A stretch of 64,000 bases of DNA from JAWXUK01 sp044432725. Its GTDB lineage: Bacteria; Bacillota; Clostridia; Oscillospirales; Oscillospiraceae. The stretch lies in contig JAWXUL010000008.1 in NCBI GenBank assembly GCA_044432725.1, forward strand, positions 1 through 64,000, written 5' to 3'. Made by a program: the position numbers and the translations under genes. Of this stretch, positions 1 through 9,175 are shown piece by piece. How positions within the stretch are numbered: position 1 is the stretch's first letter; every line of letters begins with the position of its first letter. Below the pieces are notes generated by a model. The model saw only the letters and a program-made list of their open reading frames with translations. It did not search any database and was not told the origin of the DNA.

Positions 1-255
1 CTACGGCAGTAGGAACTTTTTGATACATTCGAAGAATGTAATACAAAAAGGATGCTTGCCACGTACTTCCCCTAAATAACTGTGAAAATGATGTGTAATC
101 AATTAATTTCTTTTCTTTTTCACTGTAAAAGTGATGTGCTCATTTTATAGTAGGGGAGATGGAACAATCATTTTTTTCTGATTTCAGCAATCCCCATTGA
201 CCGTCCTCTTTTTGCTCTAAGTATCGTTTGATGACATAACGAACCTTCTCCACCC

Positions 256-681
256 TCAGCTCGAATCTGTTTGGGGGATTAAATTTTCTGAAATCTCTCG
301 AGCTGATTTACCTTTATTCAGCTGATACATGACATGACGGATATGGAACGTTGAGATAGATTGCTTCCTTCCTGCTCCTCTTTCATTGTGCTTTTTGGGA
401 GGAGTAGATTGTAACTTTTCAAGTAACTTTTGGTGTTCTATCTGAAGATGGTGGTGTTCTAATTCTAGGGATAAAAGTTTAGAATTACGTTCTTCCCTCT
501 CAGCAGATAGACGTTGTATTTCTTCTTTTTGATTTGCTAGTTTTTGAACATTTTCCTCCTGTTCTTGTGATAGGGATTTATTTTGAACACCAAGCCTGAC
601 ATTCTCAATTTCAACTTTTTCTAGTTCTTTTCTAAGTGCTAGGTTTTCTTGCTCTTTGGCTTTTGTGAAAATTGAAATAAT
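256..681 (-). CDS. Coiled-coil protein with C-terminal HTH, apparent ATT start
   Basis: The open frame gives 141 aa: a charged, Glu/Lys/Gln-rich coiled coil (about residues 5-95) followed by a resolvase-like helix-turn-helix stretch (GRKQS..., then KSAREISENL). No ATG, GTG or TTG fits. A perfect AAGGAGG sits seven bases before an ATT codon at 681-679, just after the stop of the TnpV-like gene, so translation from ATT is the best reading. The frame ends at a G5 tract (273-277); shifting there adds a basic tail (RFELRVEKVRYVIKRYLE...) ending at 140-142, so the full protein may be about 180 aa and the gene frameshifted. Role is unknown. A DNA-binding protein acting on the nearby 180-bp repeats is an inference from position only. 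Confidence 0.5.
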   Translation of the reverse strand: MISIFTKAKEQENLALRKELEKVEIENVRLGVQNKSLSQEQEENVQKLANQKEEIQRLSAEREERNSKLLSLELEHHHLQIEHQKLLEKLQSTPPKKHNERGAGRKQSISTFHIRHVMYQLNKGKSAREISENLIPQTDSS

Positions 682-693
682 AGGTGTACCTCC

Positions 694-975
694 TTATTCT
701 TCTAAAATAATCTGGCTCATGGCAATTTCATCACCTATGGCTTGTGCTCCATAAAATGCCTGTACTCGCTCCATAAAAGGGCTGTCAGGAGGTGGATTCT
801 TCTTTAAGTACTCCTCTTGAATATCAAAAGAAAGGTCATGTGCCCTCTCGTTGCATTCTTTACAATGTGCAATTAAAGTCCCTTCAGCTTGCAGTTTGGC
901 AAAGTATTCTGGTTTTTCATTTTCTAAAAATGAATAGCGGACACTGCCGAATTTTCCTAAAAATTGGTTTGACAT
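694..975 (-). CDS. TnpV-like transposon protein, copy 1
   Basis: 93 aa beginning MSNQFLGKFGSVRYSFL. The spacing of the G-x-G/R-YL core and the following short acidic helix resembles the N-terminal half of the TnpV family encoded by Tn4451-type mobilizable transposons. The C-terminal part is divergent. A nearly identical copy lies at 33613-33894. It sits 12 bp upstream of the coiled-coil/HTH gene, probably in one transcript. TnpV proteins have no established biochemical role. Family assignment is by pattern, so confidence is moderate. Confidence 0.55.
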   Translation of the reverse strand: MSNQFLGKFGSVRYSFLENEKPEYFAKLQAEGTLIAHCKECNERAHDLSFDIQEEYLKKNPPPDSPFMERVQAFYGAQAIGDEIAMSQIILEE

Positions 976-1010
976 AATTTTTTTCCTTTCTATACGCTAA
1001 ATCAAATTGT

Positions 1011-1550
1011 GCTGTGACTGGTTTTATCGAAATATCGAGACGCATATCTTAAATAGAGTAAATATATTGCAAATTCATCCTAAAATAAACTAAATCAATG
1101 TCAATTCTCAAAGAAATGTTCGTCTCGATATTCTAAAAAATATCGAGACAGACTAGAAAATACCGAGACCTCCTTTCCTAGTTAAGAGTCGCTGTGACGA
1201 GTCTTATCGAAACATCGAGACGCATGTCTAAAATGGAGCAAATAAATCACAAAATTCTTCGAAATCAAACTAAATCAATCTGAATTCTGTAAGAAATGTT
1301 TGTCTCGATATTCTAAAAAATATCGAGACAGAAAAGAAAATATCGAGACCTCTCTTCTGATATTAGAGTCGCTGTGACGGGTCTTATCGAAACTTCGAGA
1401 CGTATGGATTTAAGAGAGTAAATTAATTGCAGAATTCTCTTATAAATACAAAATCAAAATAAATTTCAAAGGAAATGTTCATTTCGATTTTATAATAAAT
1501 ATCGAAACATAACAGAAAATGCCGAGAACTTCTTTCTGAACTAAAAGTAT
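1011..1550. repeat. Three tandem 180-bp repeats with ATCGAGAC half-sites (iteron-like)
   Basis: The unit starting GCTGTGACKG begins at 1011, 1191 and 1371, an exact 180-bp period. Each unit carries TATCGA-AA-ATCGAGACG near its start, an inverted repeat with GTCTCGATATT arms around CTAAAA (1122-1149 in unit 1, 1302-1329 in unit 2), and a single TAYCGAGACC. Unit 3 is degenerate. The array lies between a RepA-type ATPase gene and the TnpV/HTH genes. Iteron-like DNA beside a replication ATPase suggests a former origin or partition site; this is inference. Confidence 0.75.
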
Positions 1551-1636
1551 TTTAAGAAAAGAAGAACATTTTTTCTACAACTTTTCTGCTTATCCCAACT
1601 GTCAAGTGAGAATAAGTTGTAACGATATTTAGTGTC

Positions 1637-1668
1637 CCGTCTCGATATTTTTTCAAATATCGAGACGG
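1637..1668. promoter_or_regulatory. Perfect 14-bp inverted repeat with the same GTCTCGATATT core
   Basis: Arms CCGTCTCGATATTT and its exact complement flank TTTC. It shares the core of the 180-bp repeats and is the most perfect copy. It lies 130 bp downstream of the RepA-like gene end. Probable protein-binding site or part of an origin. Confidence 0.6.
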
Positions 1669-1798
1669 AAATATTTTCACTAAAACAATTTATTTTCTTT
1701 TCAGTTTGATTGTTTTTAGTGAAATACTACACTTTTTGAAGCTATTCTATTTTTGCGTTTCGATATTCTATATTTCTAGCATACCCCAGACAAAATCA

Positions 1799-3147
1799 TT
1801 AAAAGGGTGGTGGCCTGTAAGAATCTAAACTTCCATTCTGGTCAAATCTCTCTTCTTTCTGGAAACTAACTGGGAATCCTTCATAATCATATCTTTGTTC
1901 GAGTGGGTTAATCCTGTATTCTAAGTAATCTGGCATTATTTCATCATAATTTCCCTGTGAATCTGTGTACATCTCCATGGGTGGCAGCGTATTTTCCTGG
2001 CACTGAATTTCCTCTGTTTGAGGTGGTAAGTAGACAAGGCATATTTCTTTTCTACCGTGCTTTTCAATACGAGAGCAATTGATATGAAATTCTTTCATTA
2101 AAGTCGTGGTACCTACATTAAGCCATCTTGTGATTACATTTGGCTTTTCCTCTAAAAAAAGTATATTTTTCAATTCTGATGCTGTCCAATCCATTCAGGT
2201 TGATGAGGACCGATAAATTGACTTACTTTGTCAATAATTGGTTGTATTTGACACGGCAACGGGCTGGAATGGTCAGTCACTAATTCCCAGCCACAACTTA
2301 TTTTACTTCGAAACAAATCAAAATTTTGAGTTGGAATATCTCTTCCCTTCACTTCTAAGAATGCTTTCTCATCATTTTTTGGGTTTTGTTGCAGGATAAA
2401 AGCTCCATCAGCTCCTCCAAAAATGCCGTTTGTACCAGAAATCATGTCAAAACTGTTATCAGATTTCATTTTACGAGTATGATGAACAATAATCACACAC
2501 AAATTAAAAGTGTTAGCAAAGGATTTCACCTGTCGTATGAAGCCATAATCCGCAGAATAACTGGCAGCCTCACTGATCTGTTCACGAATCAATTGCATGG
2601 TATCAATGACAATTAACTTCGTATTGGGATGTTCCCTCATAAAATGACGTAACTATTTTTCCAAACCATTTCCCAAAGTTTCACAGGCGACTGCAAGGTG
2701 TAGATTATCTGTGGTTTCAACTCCAAATAGAAGAGAAAATCTTTTTTGAAGTCTGGGGAAGTTATCTTCTAAAGCTAAGTAAAGAACTTCATTTTTCGTC
2801 ACAGACCTCCCAAAAAAAGGAAGTCCGTGGCTAACTGAGTACAATAATTGCACCATAAAGTAAGATTTGCCAACTTTAGGGGTTCCAGCCAATAGATAAG
2901 TGCCAGTATGAAGAAGATTATCTATGATAGCTTTCTGTTATGGAAAATTTTGGTCATAAAGCTGACTGAGTGTCATCGTTTCAAAGCATTGCTCCTCCTT
3001 ATTGTAAAAAAATTCTGAGAATTTCCCAACATAGGGCTTGCTTTTTTCTTCTGGAGCTGTTATAATTTTAGTGTTAATTTTTATGGACTGTCCTTCATCT
3101 ACGCCAATAGATGAGTTAGGGGCAGTCTTTACTTTTTGTAAATCCAT
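1799..3147 (-). pseudogene. RepA-type AAA_25 replication ATPase, disrupted
   Basis: Reading through the lesions gives one RecA-fold ATPase of the RepA/AAA_25 type: an N-terminal arm, Walker A GTPKVGKSY, a hydrophobic strand with VLYLALED, and a Walker B-like TKLIVIDTM, then a short C-terminal domain. Such ATPases are replication helicases of plasmids and mobilizable elements. Lesions: in-frame TAA at 2938-2940 (before QKAIIDNLL), in-frame TAG at 2653-2655 (between EK and LRHF), and a frameshift near 2180-2195. The start is the ATG at 3147 behind GAGAGGAG; the gene overlaps nothing upstream but follows a small gene at 3159-3392. The lesions make it very unlikely to be functional unless suppressed. 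Confidence 0.8.
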
Positions 3148-3158
3148 AGGTTCTCCTC

Positions 3159-3392
3159 TCAAATATGAACATCGGTAGTTTGGTGTGAATGGCGAAGGTT
3201 TTGTTGTAGAAGTTGGAAAGTACTCTCATACAAAGGTTGGTTACCAGAAATCAAGACAAACACCTTATATTTTTCCACTGACAAGGCTTTGTAACAGGAC
3301 TTTAATTCCTCCTCCTATACCTTGTCCTCTTTTTCAGCCTTAGTCAGCCAAAATTCCACTTCCCTTTTTTCCTCAATTTTGTGAATTTCCAT
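3159..3392 (-). pseudogene. Small conserved mobile-element protein with in-frame amber
   Basis: Starts MEIHKIEEKREVEFWLT and ends at 3159 after 77 codons, interrupted by TAG at 3315-3317 (after EDKV). The N-terminal pattern (MEI-x-K, REVEFWLT) and the central KYKVFVLISG match a small protein often carried beside RepA-type genes in Clostridia elements; its role is not known to me. It directly precedes the RepA-like gene (stop 12 bp before that ATG), so the pair was probably co-transcribed. Bases 3393-3629 are AT-rich with no gene. Confidence 0.5.
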
Positions 3393-3629
3393 GTTATCAC
3401 GCTCCTTTTAATTTATTTTTTCACTATATGGGAAAATACACCTTTTCTTCTGTATTAAAAAAGTCATTTCCTTGTACAAAGGTTAATAGTTAATTTAACT
3501 TCAACTTCAATCCTCTAACACATTGTATCATAGGAAAAAAACGTTGTCAATAGGTTTTTGAAAAATAATTGAAAATTATAAAATTTAATTTATTTTCGAT
3601 TTTTATTTTATGGGACGGTGAAAATTATC

Positions 3630-3658
3630 TTGCTATTTAAAATATACTGTGCTATACT
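3630..3658 (+). promoter_or_regulatory. Sigma-A promoter for the DUF6076 gene
   Basis: TTGCTA (3630-3635), a 17-bp spacer and TATACT (3653-3658), about 70 bp upstream of the ATG at 3730. Confidence 0.5.
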
Positions 3659-3729
3659 GAAATTAGAAGTTAAAGAAACAATCAACCATTTTCAATAAAA
3701 AAATTAGAATTGCGACAACGGAGGGTAAT

Positions 3730-4908
3730 ATGTTTGAGTTTGAAGTGTTTTACGATAAAAATGACATCTATTTGAATGGAAAGAAAAAATATGCATCCAA
3801 TCAAATATTGGTAGAATTGTTCAATACCAGAGCAACGTGGGTCACAGAAATGAAGCCTACTTTAGAACTATGCATGAAGAAAATTATCATTCACAAAGAA
3901 ATGTCACAGGAAAACTTAGAAGATTTCCCTAAAATAGCAACTGCCACAGAAACACTCATTTCACAACTAGATAAGCAATTCCAAAAATTGCCTGTCGCTA
4001 AATTAACTCCCCCCATGGACAAGTTTTTACCCACTAAACTTGCTACCATTTTGAATCAATTACCTATTTGGGAGAATGGCGATTTTCAAAATGACCCTGA
4101 GTATTTAAAGAATCAATATATGTACCAAAACATCTACGGCAAAGCAGAATACGACCAAGAGAATGGCCAGTTTTTTATACAAATACAAAATTTTCATCCA
4201 ATAATGTCTCTCATTCAAAATCAAAAGTATGAGAAACTAGAACAAATCAATGAAGAAGTCCGTAAGTTGCTGGGACGATATCTTAAATTTCTAGAAGATT
4301 TTCTGCGTGTAAAAAATGTGTATAGCTATTTGGTCAATGACTGCTTAAATTCAGAAAACAAATATCTTTCTTCTGCTGTTTTGGCACAGAAATTTATCGA
4401 ATTTCAGGAAAAGTATAATCGCCCTGAAGCGCCTCCAGAAGAATGTCTACTGCCAGGTATGGCAAGTTTTTCCTTAGAAGCGGTGGGTGGAACCAGCAAA
4501 GCACTGTGCAAGGTGTACCAATTTGACAGTCTTGGTTCTTTTTTATATTTTGATTTTTTCAATGGTTTAGAGTGGAATTTCATTCCTAAATTATGTAAAA
4601 ATTGTGGGAAATATTTTTTGATAAAAGGTGGTAAATATAATAGTTATTGCGACAATCCCTCTCCACAGGATAATACAAAATCTTGTCGAGAAGTGGGAGC
4701 AAGTGCTAGTTTTCAAGATAAATGTAAAACAGACCCCATCTGGCAAGCCTATAATCGAGCCTATAAAACCCATTATGCTCGATATAAGAAGAATAAAATG
4801 AGCAAAGATGAGTTTGAAACTTGGACATCTTGGGCGACTGAAATGCGTGGAAAAATGCAAAATGAGGAGATGGAGTTTGAGGATTTTGTGGCGAGGATTA
4901 AGGTTTAG
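3730..4908 (+). CDS. DUF6076 family protein
   Basis: 392 aa, ATG start behind GGAGGGT. The N-terminal two thirds are helical and acidic. Near residue 285 begins a zinc-binding module, CKNCGKYF then YCDNPSP and SCRE, followed by a basic helical tail (AYNRAYKTHYARYKKN). This arrangement is that of DUF6076 proteins, common in Clostridia; function is unknown, though the ribbon plus basic tail suggests nucleic-acid contact. It is transcribed alone and away from the RepA remnant. Intact, with no sign of truncation. Confidence 0.7.
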   Translation: MFEFEVFYDKNDIYLNGKKKYASNQILVELFNTRATWVTEMKPTLELCMKKIIIHKEMSQENLEDFPKIATATETLISQLDKQFQKLPVAKLTPPMDKFLPTKLATILNQLPIWENGDFQNDPEYLKNQYMYQNIYGKAEYDQENGQFFIQIQNFHPIMSLIQNQKYEKLEQINEEVRKLLGRYLKFLEDFLRVKNVYSYLVNDCLNSENKYLSSAVLAQKFIEFQEKYNRPEAPPEECLLPGMASFSLEAVGGTSKALCKVYQFDSLGSFLYFDFFNGLEWNFIPKLCKNCGKYFLIKGGKYNSYCDNPSPQDNTKSCREVGASASFQDKCKTDPIWQAYNRAYKTHYARYKKNKMSKDEFETWTSWATEMRGKMQNEEMEFEDFVARIKV

Positions 4909-5068
4909 TTTATAGTTTTTTGAAAAAGAGTGGCTGCTGAATACGACACTTCAAATAATATTTGTACCTAGCAGCTTAATACCACAAAAAAATCCCTCCT
5001 TTGGGTGGAGGGTGAGAACATCTTTCTTTTTATGTTACCATTTAGTAAAATGGTGTGGAGGTGATTTT

Positions 5069-5485
5069 ATGCAGATAAAATTAGAATTAATGTTAGAAGC
5101 ATTGGAAATGGCTTCTGATTTTGCTACGGCTTATTATGATATCGAAGAACACAAGGTGGAATGGATTCACGAGATGGACGAATGTGGAGCAAGTGAGGAA
5201 ATCGTTGAGTTAATTGAAGAAACGTCTGGGCGTTTTTTCAGGATTCCTAACCAATACGATATTCATGAGTATGAAATTATGAGGGATTTTGTAGAGGAAC
5301 TCACCGAAGGTACTGTACAGGAAGATTTAAGCAGACGTATCAGTGGGAGAGGTGCTTTTCGGAATTTTAAGGATGGTGTGAATTTACACGGCATTGAAAA
5401 ACAATGGTACGAGTATAAGGATAAGGCATTGGAGAAAATTGCCTTAGAGTGGTGTGAGGAGAGGGGATTCGAGTGTGGAAGGTAG
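5069..5485 (+). CDS. UPF0158 family protein
   Basis: 138 aa, started at MQIKLELM because GGAGGTG lies seven bases upstream; an upstream in-frame ATG at 5012 lacks a site. The C-terminal signature GRGAFRNFKD followed by W-Y-YKDKALEKIALEW is that of UPF0158 (PF03682), small acidic proteins of unknown function. Its last codons overlap the GTG of the next gene by 13 bp, so the two are translationally coupled. A decayed copy lies at 7708-7975. Confidence 0.75.
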   Translation: MQIKLELMLEALEMASDFATAYYDIEEHKVEWIHEMDECGASEEIVELIEETSGRFFRIPNQYDIHEYEIMRDFVEELTEGTVQEDLSRRISGRGAFRNFKDGVNLHGIEKQWYEYKDKALEKIALEWCEERGFECGR

Positions 5486-6102
5486 TGAGAACTTTGATAC
5501 CGATTGTTTATGTAAAGCGAGCGCGAGAGTATGCTCTCCTGTTGTCAAAGGGCATTGACCCTCTTTCTCGTAAAGAATTGGAAGCTGGAAATTTTATTAA
5601 GCAAGAAAAATTATCGACTTATTTCCAGTATTTGTCGTGGATTTTAGATGATGTGATAGATAATGGTGGTAAGGTCTACAAGCAAAGAAGATATAAAGAC
5701 TTCAAGATAACTGATAGCCAACTCAGTTTAGTGCCAACGACCACTCCCCCTGTGACAATCGTAGAGCTTTGTACTTTCATTAACGTTGCTGTTTCAGACA
5801 ATAAAATGAAAAAATTTGAGCCTGCTAAGGTAAATATCTGGTTAGAGCGAAATGGCTATCTTTCCTACGATAAATGGAGCAGCGAAGAATATCAACAAAC
5901 TCCCACTAAAACAGGATTAGCCCTTGGAATATCAGTAGAACAACGATATGAAATAAATCAGAGTTTTTCTGTGAATTTGTACAATGAAGCAGCACAAAGA
6001 TTTATTTTAGACCATTTAGACGAAATTGTTGGACGAAAGGATAATTCTATGAAAAATGATGCGAATTATCTAAATTTCAGTATTGGAAAGAAGAAGGTAT
6101 GA
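5473..6102 (+). CDS. Hypothetical protein coupled to UPF0158
   Basis: 209 aa from a GTG start inside the end of the UPF0158 gene. I do not recognise the family. The middle region (VTIVELCTFINVAV... then IWLERNGYL) has the look of a small winged-helix or phage-antirepressor-like DNA-binding domain, a weak impression only. Its first 16 or so codons are also repeated behind the UPF0158 remnant at about 7918-7975, so the pair was duplicated together. Confidence 0.55.
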   Translation: MWKVVRTLIPIVYVKRAREYALLLSKGIDPLSRKELEAGNFIKQEKLSTYFQYLSWILDDVIDNGGKVYKQRRYKDFKITDSQLSLVPTTTPPVTIVELCTFINVAVSDNKMKKFEPAKVNIWLERNGYLSYDKWSSEEYQQTPTKTGLALGISVEQRYEINQSFSVNLYNEAAQRFILDHLDEIVGRKDNSMKNDANYLNFSIGKKKV

Positions 6103-6119
6103 ATATTGCCATGTAAAGG

Positions 6120-7619
6120 TTAAATTTCTGTTCCATTGACAATATTATTTATTTTTTCGTAAAGAGTTGGATTTCGATATACGATAATTTTTAAATTTTC
6201 AATTACTCTCGTAAAAATTTGATAAAGCATTCCGATACCTGAGTAATAAGTTTCATTAACTTGTAGCTTTTCATTTTCGTAAAAAATTTTTCGTCCAAAA
6301 TTAGAGCTACATTTTGAAATTCTTGACCAATTACATCATGAGCATTGAACTTACAATATGGTAAAAAAAGTCTATGTGGGTCAAATGAATCATATAGAGA
6401 TGGGGAAAAATGTATAGTTGTCCAGTTATTTTTATTCAAATATTGCAAATATGAACATATAAATTGAAAGTTATAAAAATATTCAACTGATACATTATCG
6501 TAAGGTACTGGCATATCAGATTTTTTAGGCTCATTAAATTTTGAATAAATTTAGCCATTTTTTCGTTTGTTCTAATCTTATTTGTTAATTTATAAGAATA
6601 AACAGTGATTAATTTGTAATTTTTAACTAAAAAATCATTGATGTTTGTATCTTCGCCTTTGTGTAAGTATTGTTTAACGTCATAGGAAAAAAATATTGGT
6701 ACTTCTCTATCTATGGCATAATTTAATAAAATATTTAACTGACATTCTTTTATTCTTTGAGCCTCATCAATGAGGATAAAACCAATATTTAATGTGTCCA
6801 AAAATGACCGATTTTGTATGTTTTTTATTGATTTTATATTCCATTTGTAATCATTAATTAAGCACCATTGTCCATCATTTATTTTTCCACAATGAATTAT
6901 GAGGGGGTTTCTCCCCTGTTCCATCAACTCTTTTGTGACATCATATAGCAACAAAGTTTTCCCTGTCCCAGCATTTGCTTGAATACTGTAACAAGTAAGC
7001 TTTTTTTCTTTGCTTTTAACAATAATCTCATTTTTTATTTCAACTTGCCTGTCGGTAAGAAAATATTCGTTTTTTATGAATTGCTCCGTAGAATTAAAGG
7101 GTGAAACTAAATATTTCGAGGGAGTAAAAAGGAGATCTGGGTTTAAATTTTGATTTAACTCTTGACTTAGTAAACAAACGCAAATTTCACTACAGTTACT
7201 GACACCATTTCTCCAACATTTGAAACATATTTAAAAAAGCCTTCGTCTTCTAAAAAACTGAAAATTTCTATTTTTTTGCCTAAACTTTTTAAGTAGTAAA
7301 AATTTTTCTGCATTTGGTTCAGAATGTCAGCGTACTTATCATTCTTGTCACTATTCGTCTTCATTTCAATGTTAATTACTAAGTCATCGCTAAAACGCAG
7401 AATATCAAATTCTTTTGATATTTTCTTTATTGAGTAATTAAAGTAAAATCCCTCAAAACCTTGACGATTCAGTCCATTCAGCAAAAACAAATCACATAAC
7501 TTCCCTAAAGTAGTTACCTCATGATTTTTTATGTTTTTGGGTAACTTATTGCCTTTATTATCTAAACTTAGAAGTGCCTTTAAGCTACTGATATATGAAA
7601 TTAAATTTTTTGGTTTCAT
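6120..7619 (-). pseudogene. Nuclease-DUF2075-type helicase, frameshifted
   Basis: Joining three frames gives one protein of about 500 aa. The N-terminal 150 aa look like a restriction-type nuclease (FDILRFSDDLVINIEMKTNS, an E-x-K core). The rest is a superfamily-1-like ATPase: Walker A NAGTGKT, Walker B ILIDEAQR, an HDVIGQEF motif, and the motif VI-like MLYQIFTRVIENLKIIV before the end at 6120. Frameshifts lie near 7215 (one A lost before GTGTCAGT), near 6510, and near 6230. Context (between UPF0158 copies, beside BREX) suggests a former defence gene. Confidence 0.7.
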
Positions 7620-7707
7620 ATTTATTCTCCTAAAAAGAAAAGTGGAATAATCATTTATTAAAAACTATACTGCTCCCCCTCTCTTTACAATACGCATCCA
7701 ACTTCCC

Positions 7708-7975
7708 CATTCAGGAGTATGAAATAATGAGGGATTTTGTGGTGGAACTTCCTGATGGTACTATACAAGAAGACTTATGCCGACGTATCAGTGGGAGAAG
7801 TGCTTTTCGAAATTTTAAGGATGGTGTGAATTTTCACGGCATAGAAAAGCAATGGTACGAGTATAAGGATACGGAATTGAAAAAAAATGACAAAGAGTAG
7901 TGTGAGGAGAGGGATTCGAGTGTGGAAAGTGGTGAGAACATTGATACCTATTAAAGTTGTGGAACTAGCAAAATG
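7708..7975 (+). pseudogene. Remnant copy of UPF0158 and the next gene's start
   Basis: From 7708 the DNA follows 5268-5530 almost base for base: YEIMRDFV, then the GRGAF-like SGRSAFRNFKDGVN region, then a premature TAG and the VWKVVRTLIPI start of the coupled gene, which soon stops. With the intact pair it brackets the nuclease-helicase pseudogene as direct repeats. Bases 7976-8205 hold no recognisable gene. Confidence 0.75.
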
Positions 7976-8205
7976 ATATAGAGATTGGCTTATAAAGGTG
8001 ATTTTCAAATAGAAACTAAATAATTATCTTTATGTTAATAGGGATTGTGCTGAAGAGTACCTATAAGTCTCCACTGAAAAAGGTTTAGATATTGAGCAGA
8101 AAATAATTCCTATAAGAGACAATAATAATTATCGGAAAGTTAGCATAAGCAAGATTATAGATAAATTGATTAATACCGTTTTTAGAATACAAATTCATGC
8201 TAGTA

Positions 8206-8234
8206 TTGACAAAAAGCATAGAAAAGGATATAAT
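8206..8234 (+). promoter_or_regulatory. Consensus sigma-A promoter
   Basis: Perfect TTGACA (8206-8211), 17-bp spacer, perfect TATAAT (8229-8234), 24 bp before the TTG start at 8258. Confidence 0.8.
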
Positions 8235-8257
8235 ATAACTAGAATGGAGTGTTGTAA

Positions 8258-9100
8258 TTGAAAATAACAAGAAGCTTTAGATTATCAAAAAAATTTACTT
8301 ATCCAATGCTGATTTCATTTGTCATAAGCAGTGTCATTTCCTTACTAAAAATTGAGCTGTTCATCTTGAACGAAAATCAATTACTTTACTTATTTTCGAT
8401 GAGCGGTCAGGTTGCAAGTGGTATTTTTGCCTTAACCCTGACTTCCTACATTTTTTTTGCAGACAAGTTAAAGGAAGCTGGTAGCAATAGCACAACTTAC
8501 TGGGAAGCATCATTGGAATTACGAAGAAAATTTTTTATTGATTTACTTCATATTGCCTTTTTGGTAATTCTGACTGTTTGTTTTAGCACTATAGGTATAT
8601 TGCTACTGAATTCAAATTGTAAAACATTGAACTTTTGTATAAACTTCAGCGTTTTTCTGTTTCTTTTATCTACAATTTCAATCGTATTTTTTGGTATTGT
8701 TTTATTGAACCCAGACCTTTTAGATGAAGAAACATTAAAATTAGGAGAAGAAGCAAAAGTATCCTTAAATTTGAATGATGATGCAGAAACAGTTGAACTC
8801 AGTCAATTTTTAAGGGAATATAATTTACTTGAAGATTCAATATTTGTTGCAACAGAAAATGTTATGACCTTGGCGTCAGAAGAAAAGATTTCAATAAAAC
8901 ACCAAAGAAGTTATCAAAAATTGCCGATAATTCAATCTATCAACATTTTGAGGCGAACAGGTAGACTTTCCAAAGAGGTTTGCTCCGAAGTACATGAATT
9001 GCGAAAATATCGGAATAGCATTGTTCATTCTTTAGATGAAACCCAAATTCCTAAAAGCATACTAGATAGAATAATGGAAATTCAGGGCTCAATATCTTAG
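8258..9100 (+). CDS. Membrane protein with C-terminal HEPN-like R-x4-H motif
   Basis: 280 aa, TTG start with GGAG nine bases upstream and a perfect promoter. Four hydrophobic segments lie at about residues 15-35, 45-67, 92-116 and 124-150. The cytosolic C-terminal 110 aa are helical and end with LRKYRNSIVHSLDE; RNSIVH (252-257) fits the R-x4-6-H motif of HEPN RNases. Membrane-anchored HEPN proteins occur in abortive-infection systems. A toxin-like role is inferred from the motif and from the neighbouring BREX operon. No partner gene is evident. It is the only intact gene between the helicase remnant and BREX. Confidence 0.6.
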   Translation: MKITRSFRLSKKFTYPMLISFVISSVISLLKIELFILNENQLLYLFSMSGQVASGIFALTLTSYIFFADKLKEAGSNSTTYWEASLELRRKFFIDLLHIAFLVILTVCFSTIGILLLNSNCKTLNFCINFSVFLFLLSTISIVFFGIVLLNPDLLDEETLKLGEEAKVSLNLNDDAETVELSQFLREYNLLEDSIFVATENVMTLASEEKISIKHQRSYQKLPIIQSINILRRTGRLSKEVCSEVHELRKYRNSIVHSLDETQIPKSILDRIMEIQGSIS

Positions 9101-9126
9101 TTCTGTAATTTTACCACTCTTTTAGC

Positions 9127-9166
9127 AAAAGGACTTAGTCAAGATTTTTTGGATTAAGTCCTTTTT
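9127..9166. terminator. Bidirectional terminator between the HEPN-like gene and the BREX operon
   Basis: AAAAGGACTTAgTC pairs with GAtTAAGTCCTTTT across an 11-base loop, with A- and T-runs on both sides. It ends the plus-strand gene and the convergent BREX operon. Confidence 0.8.
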
Positions 9167-9175
9167 ATTATATCT

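Noticed and set aside
1011..1668. Possible CRISPR array
   Set aside because: The unit is a 180-bp tandem repeat with internal inverted repeats; there are no short repeats separated by unique spacers, and no cas genes.
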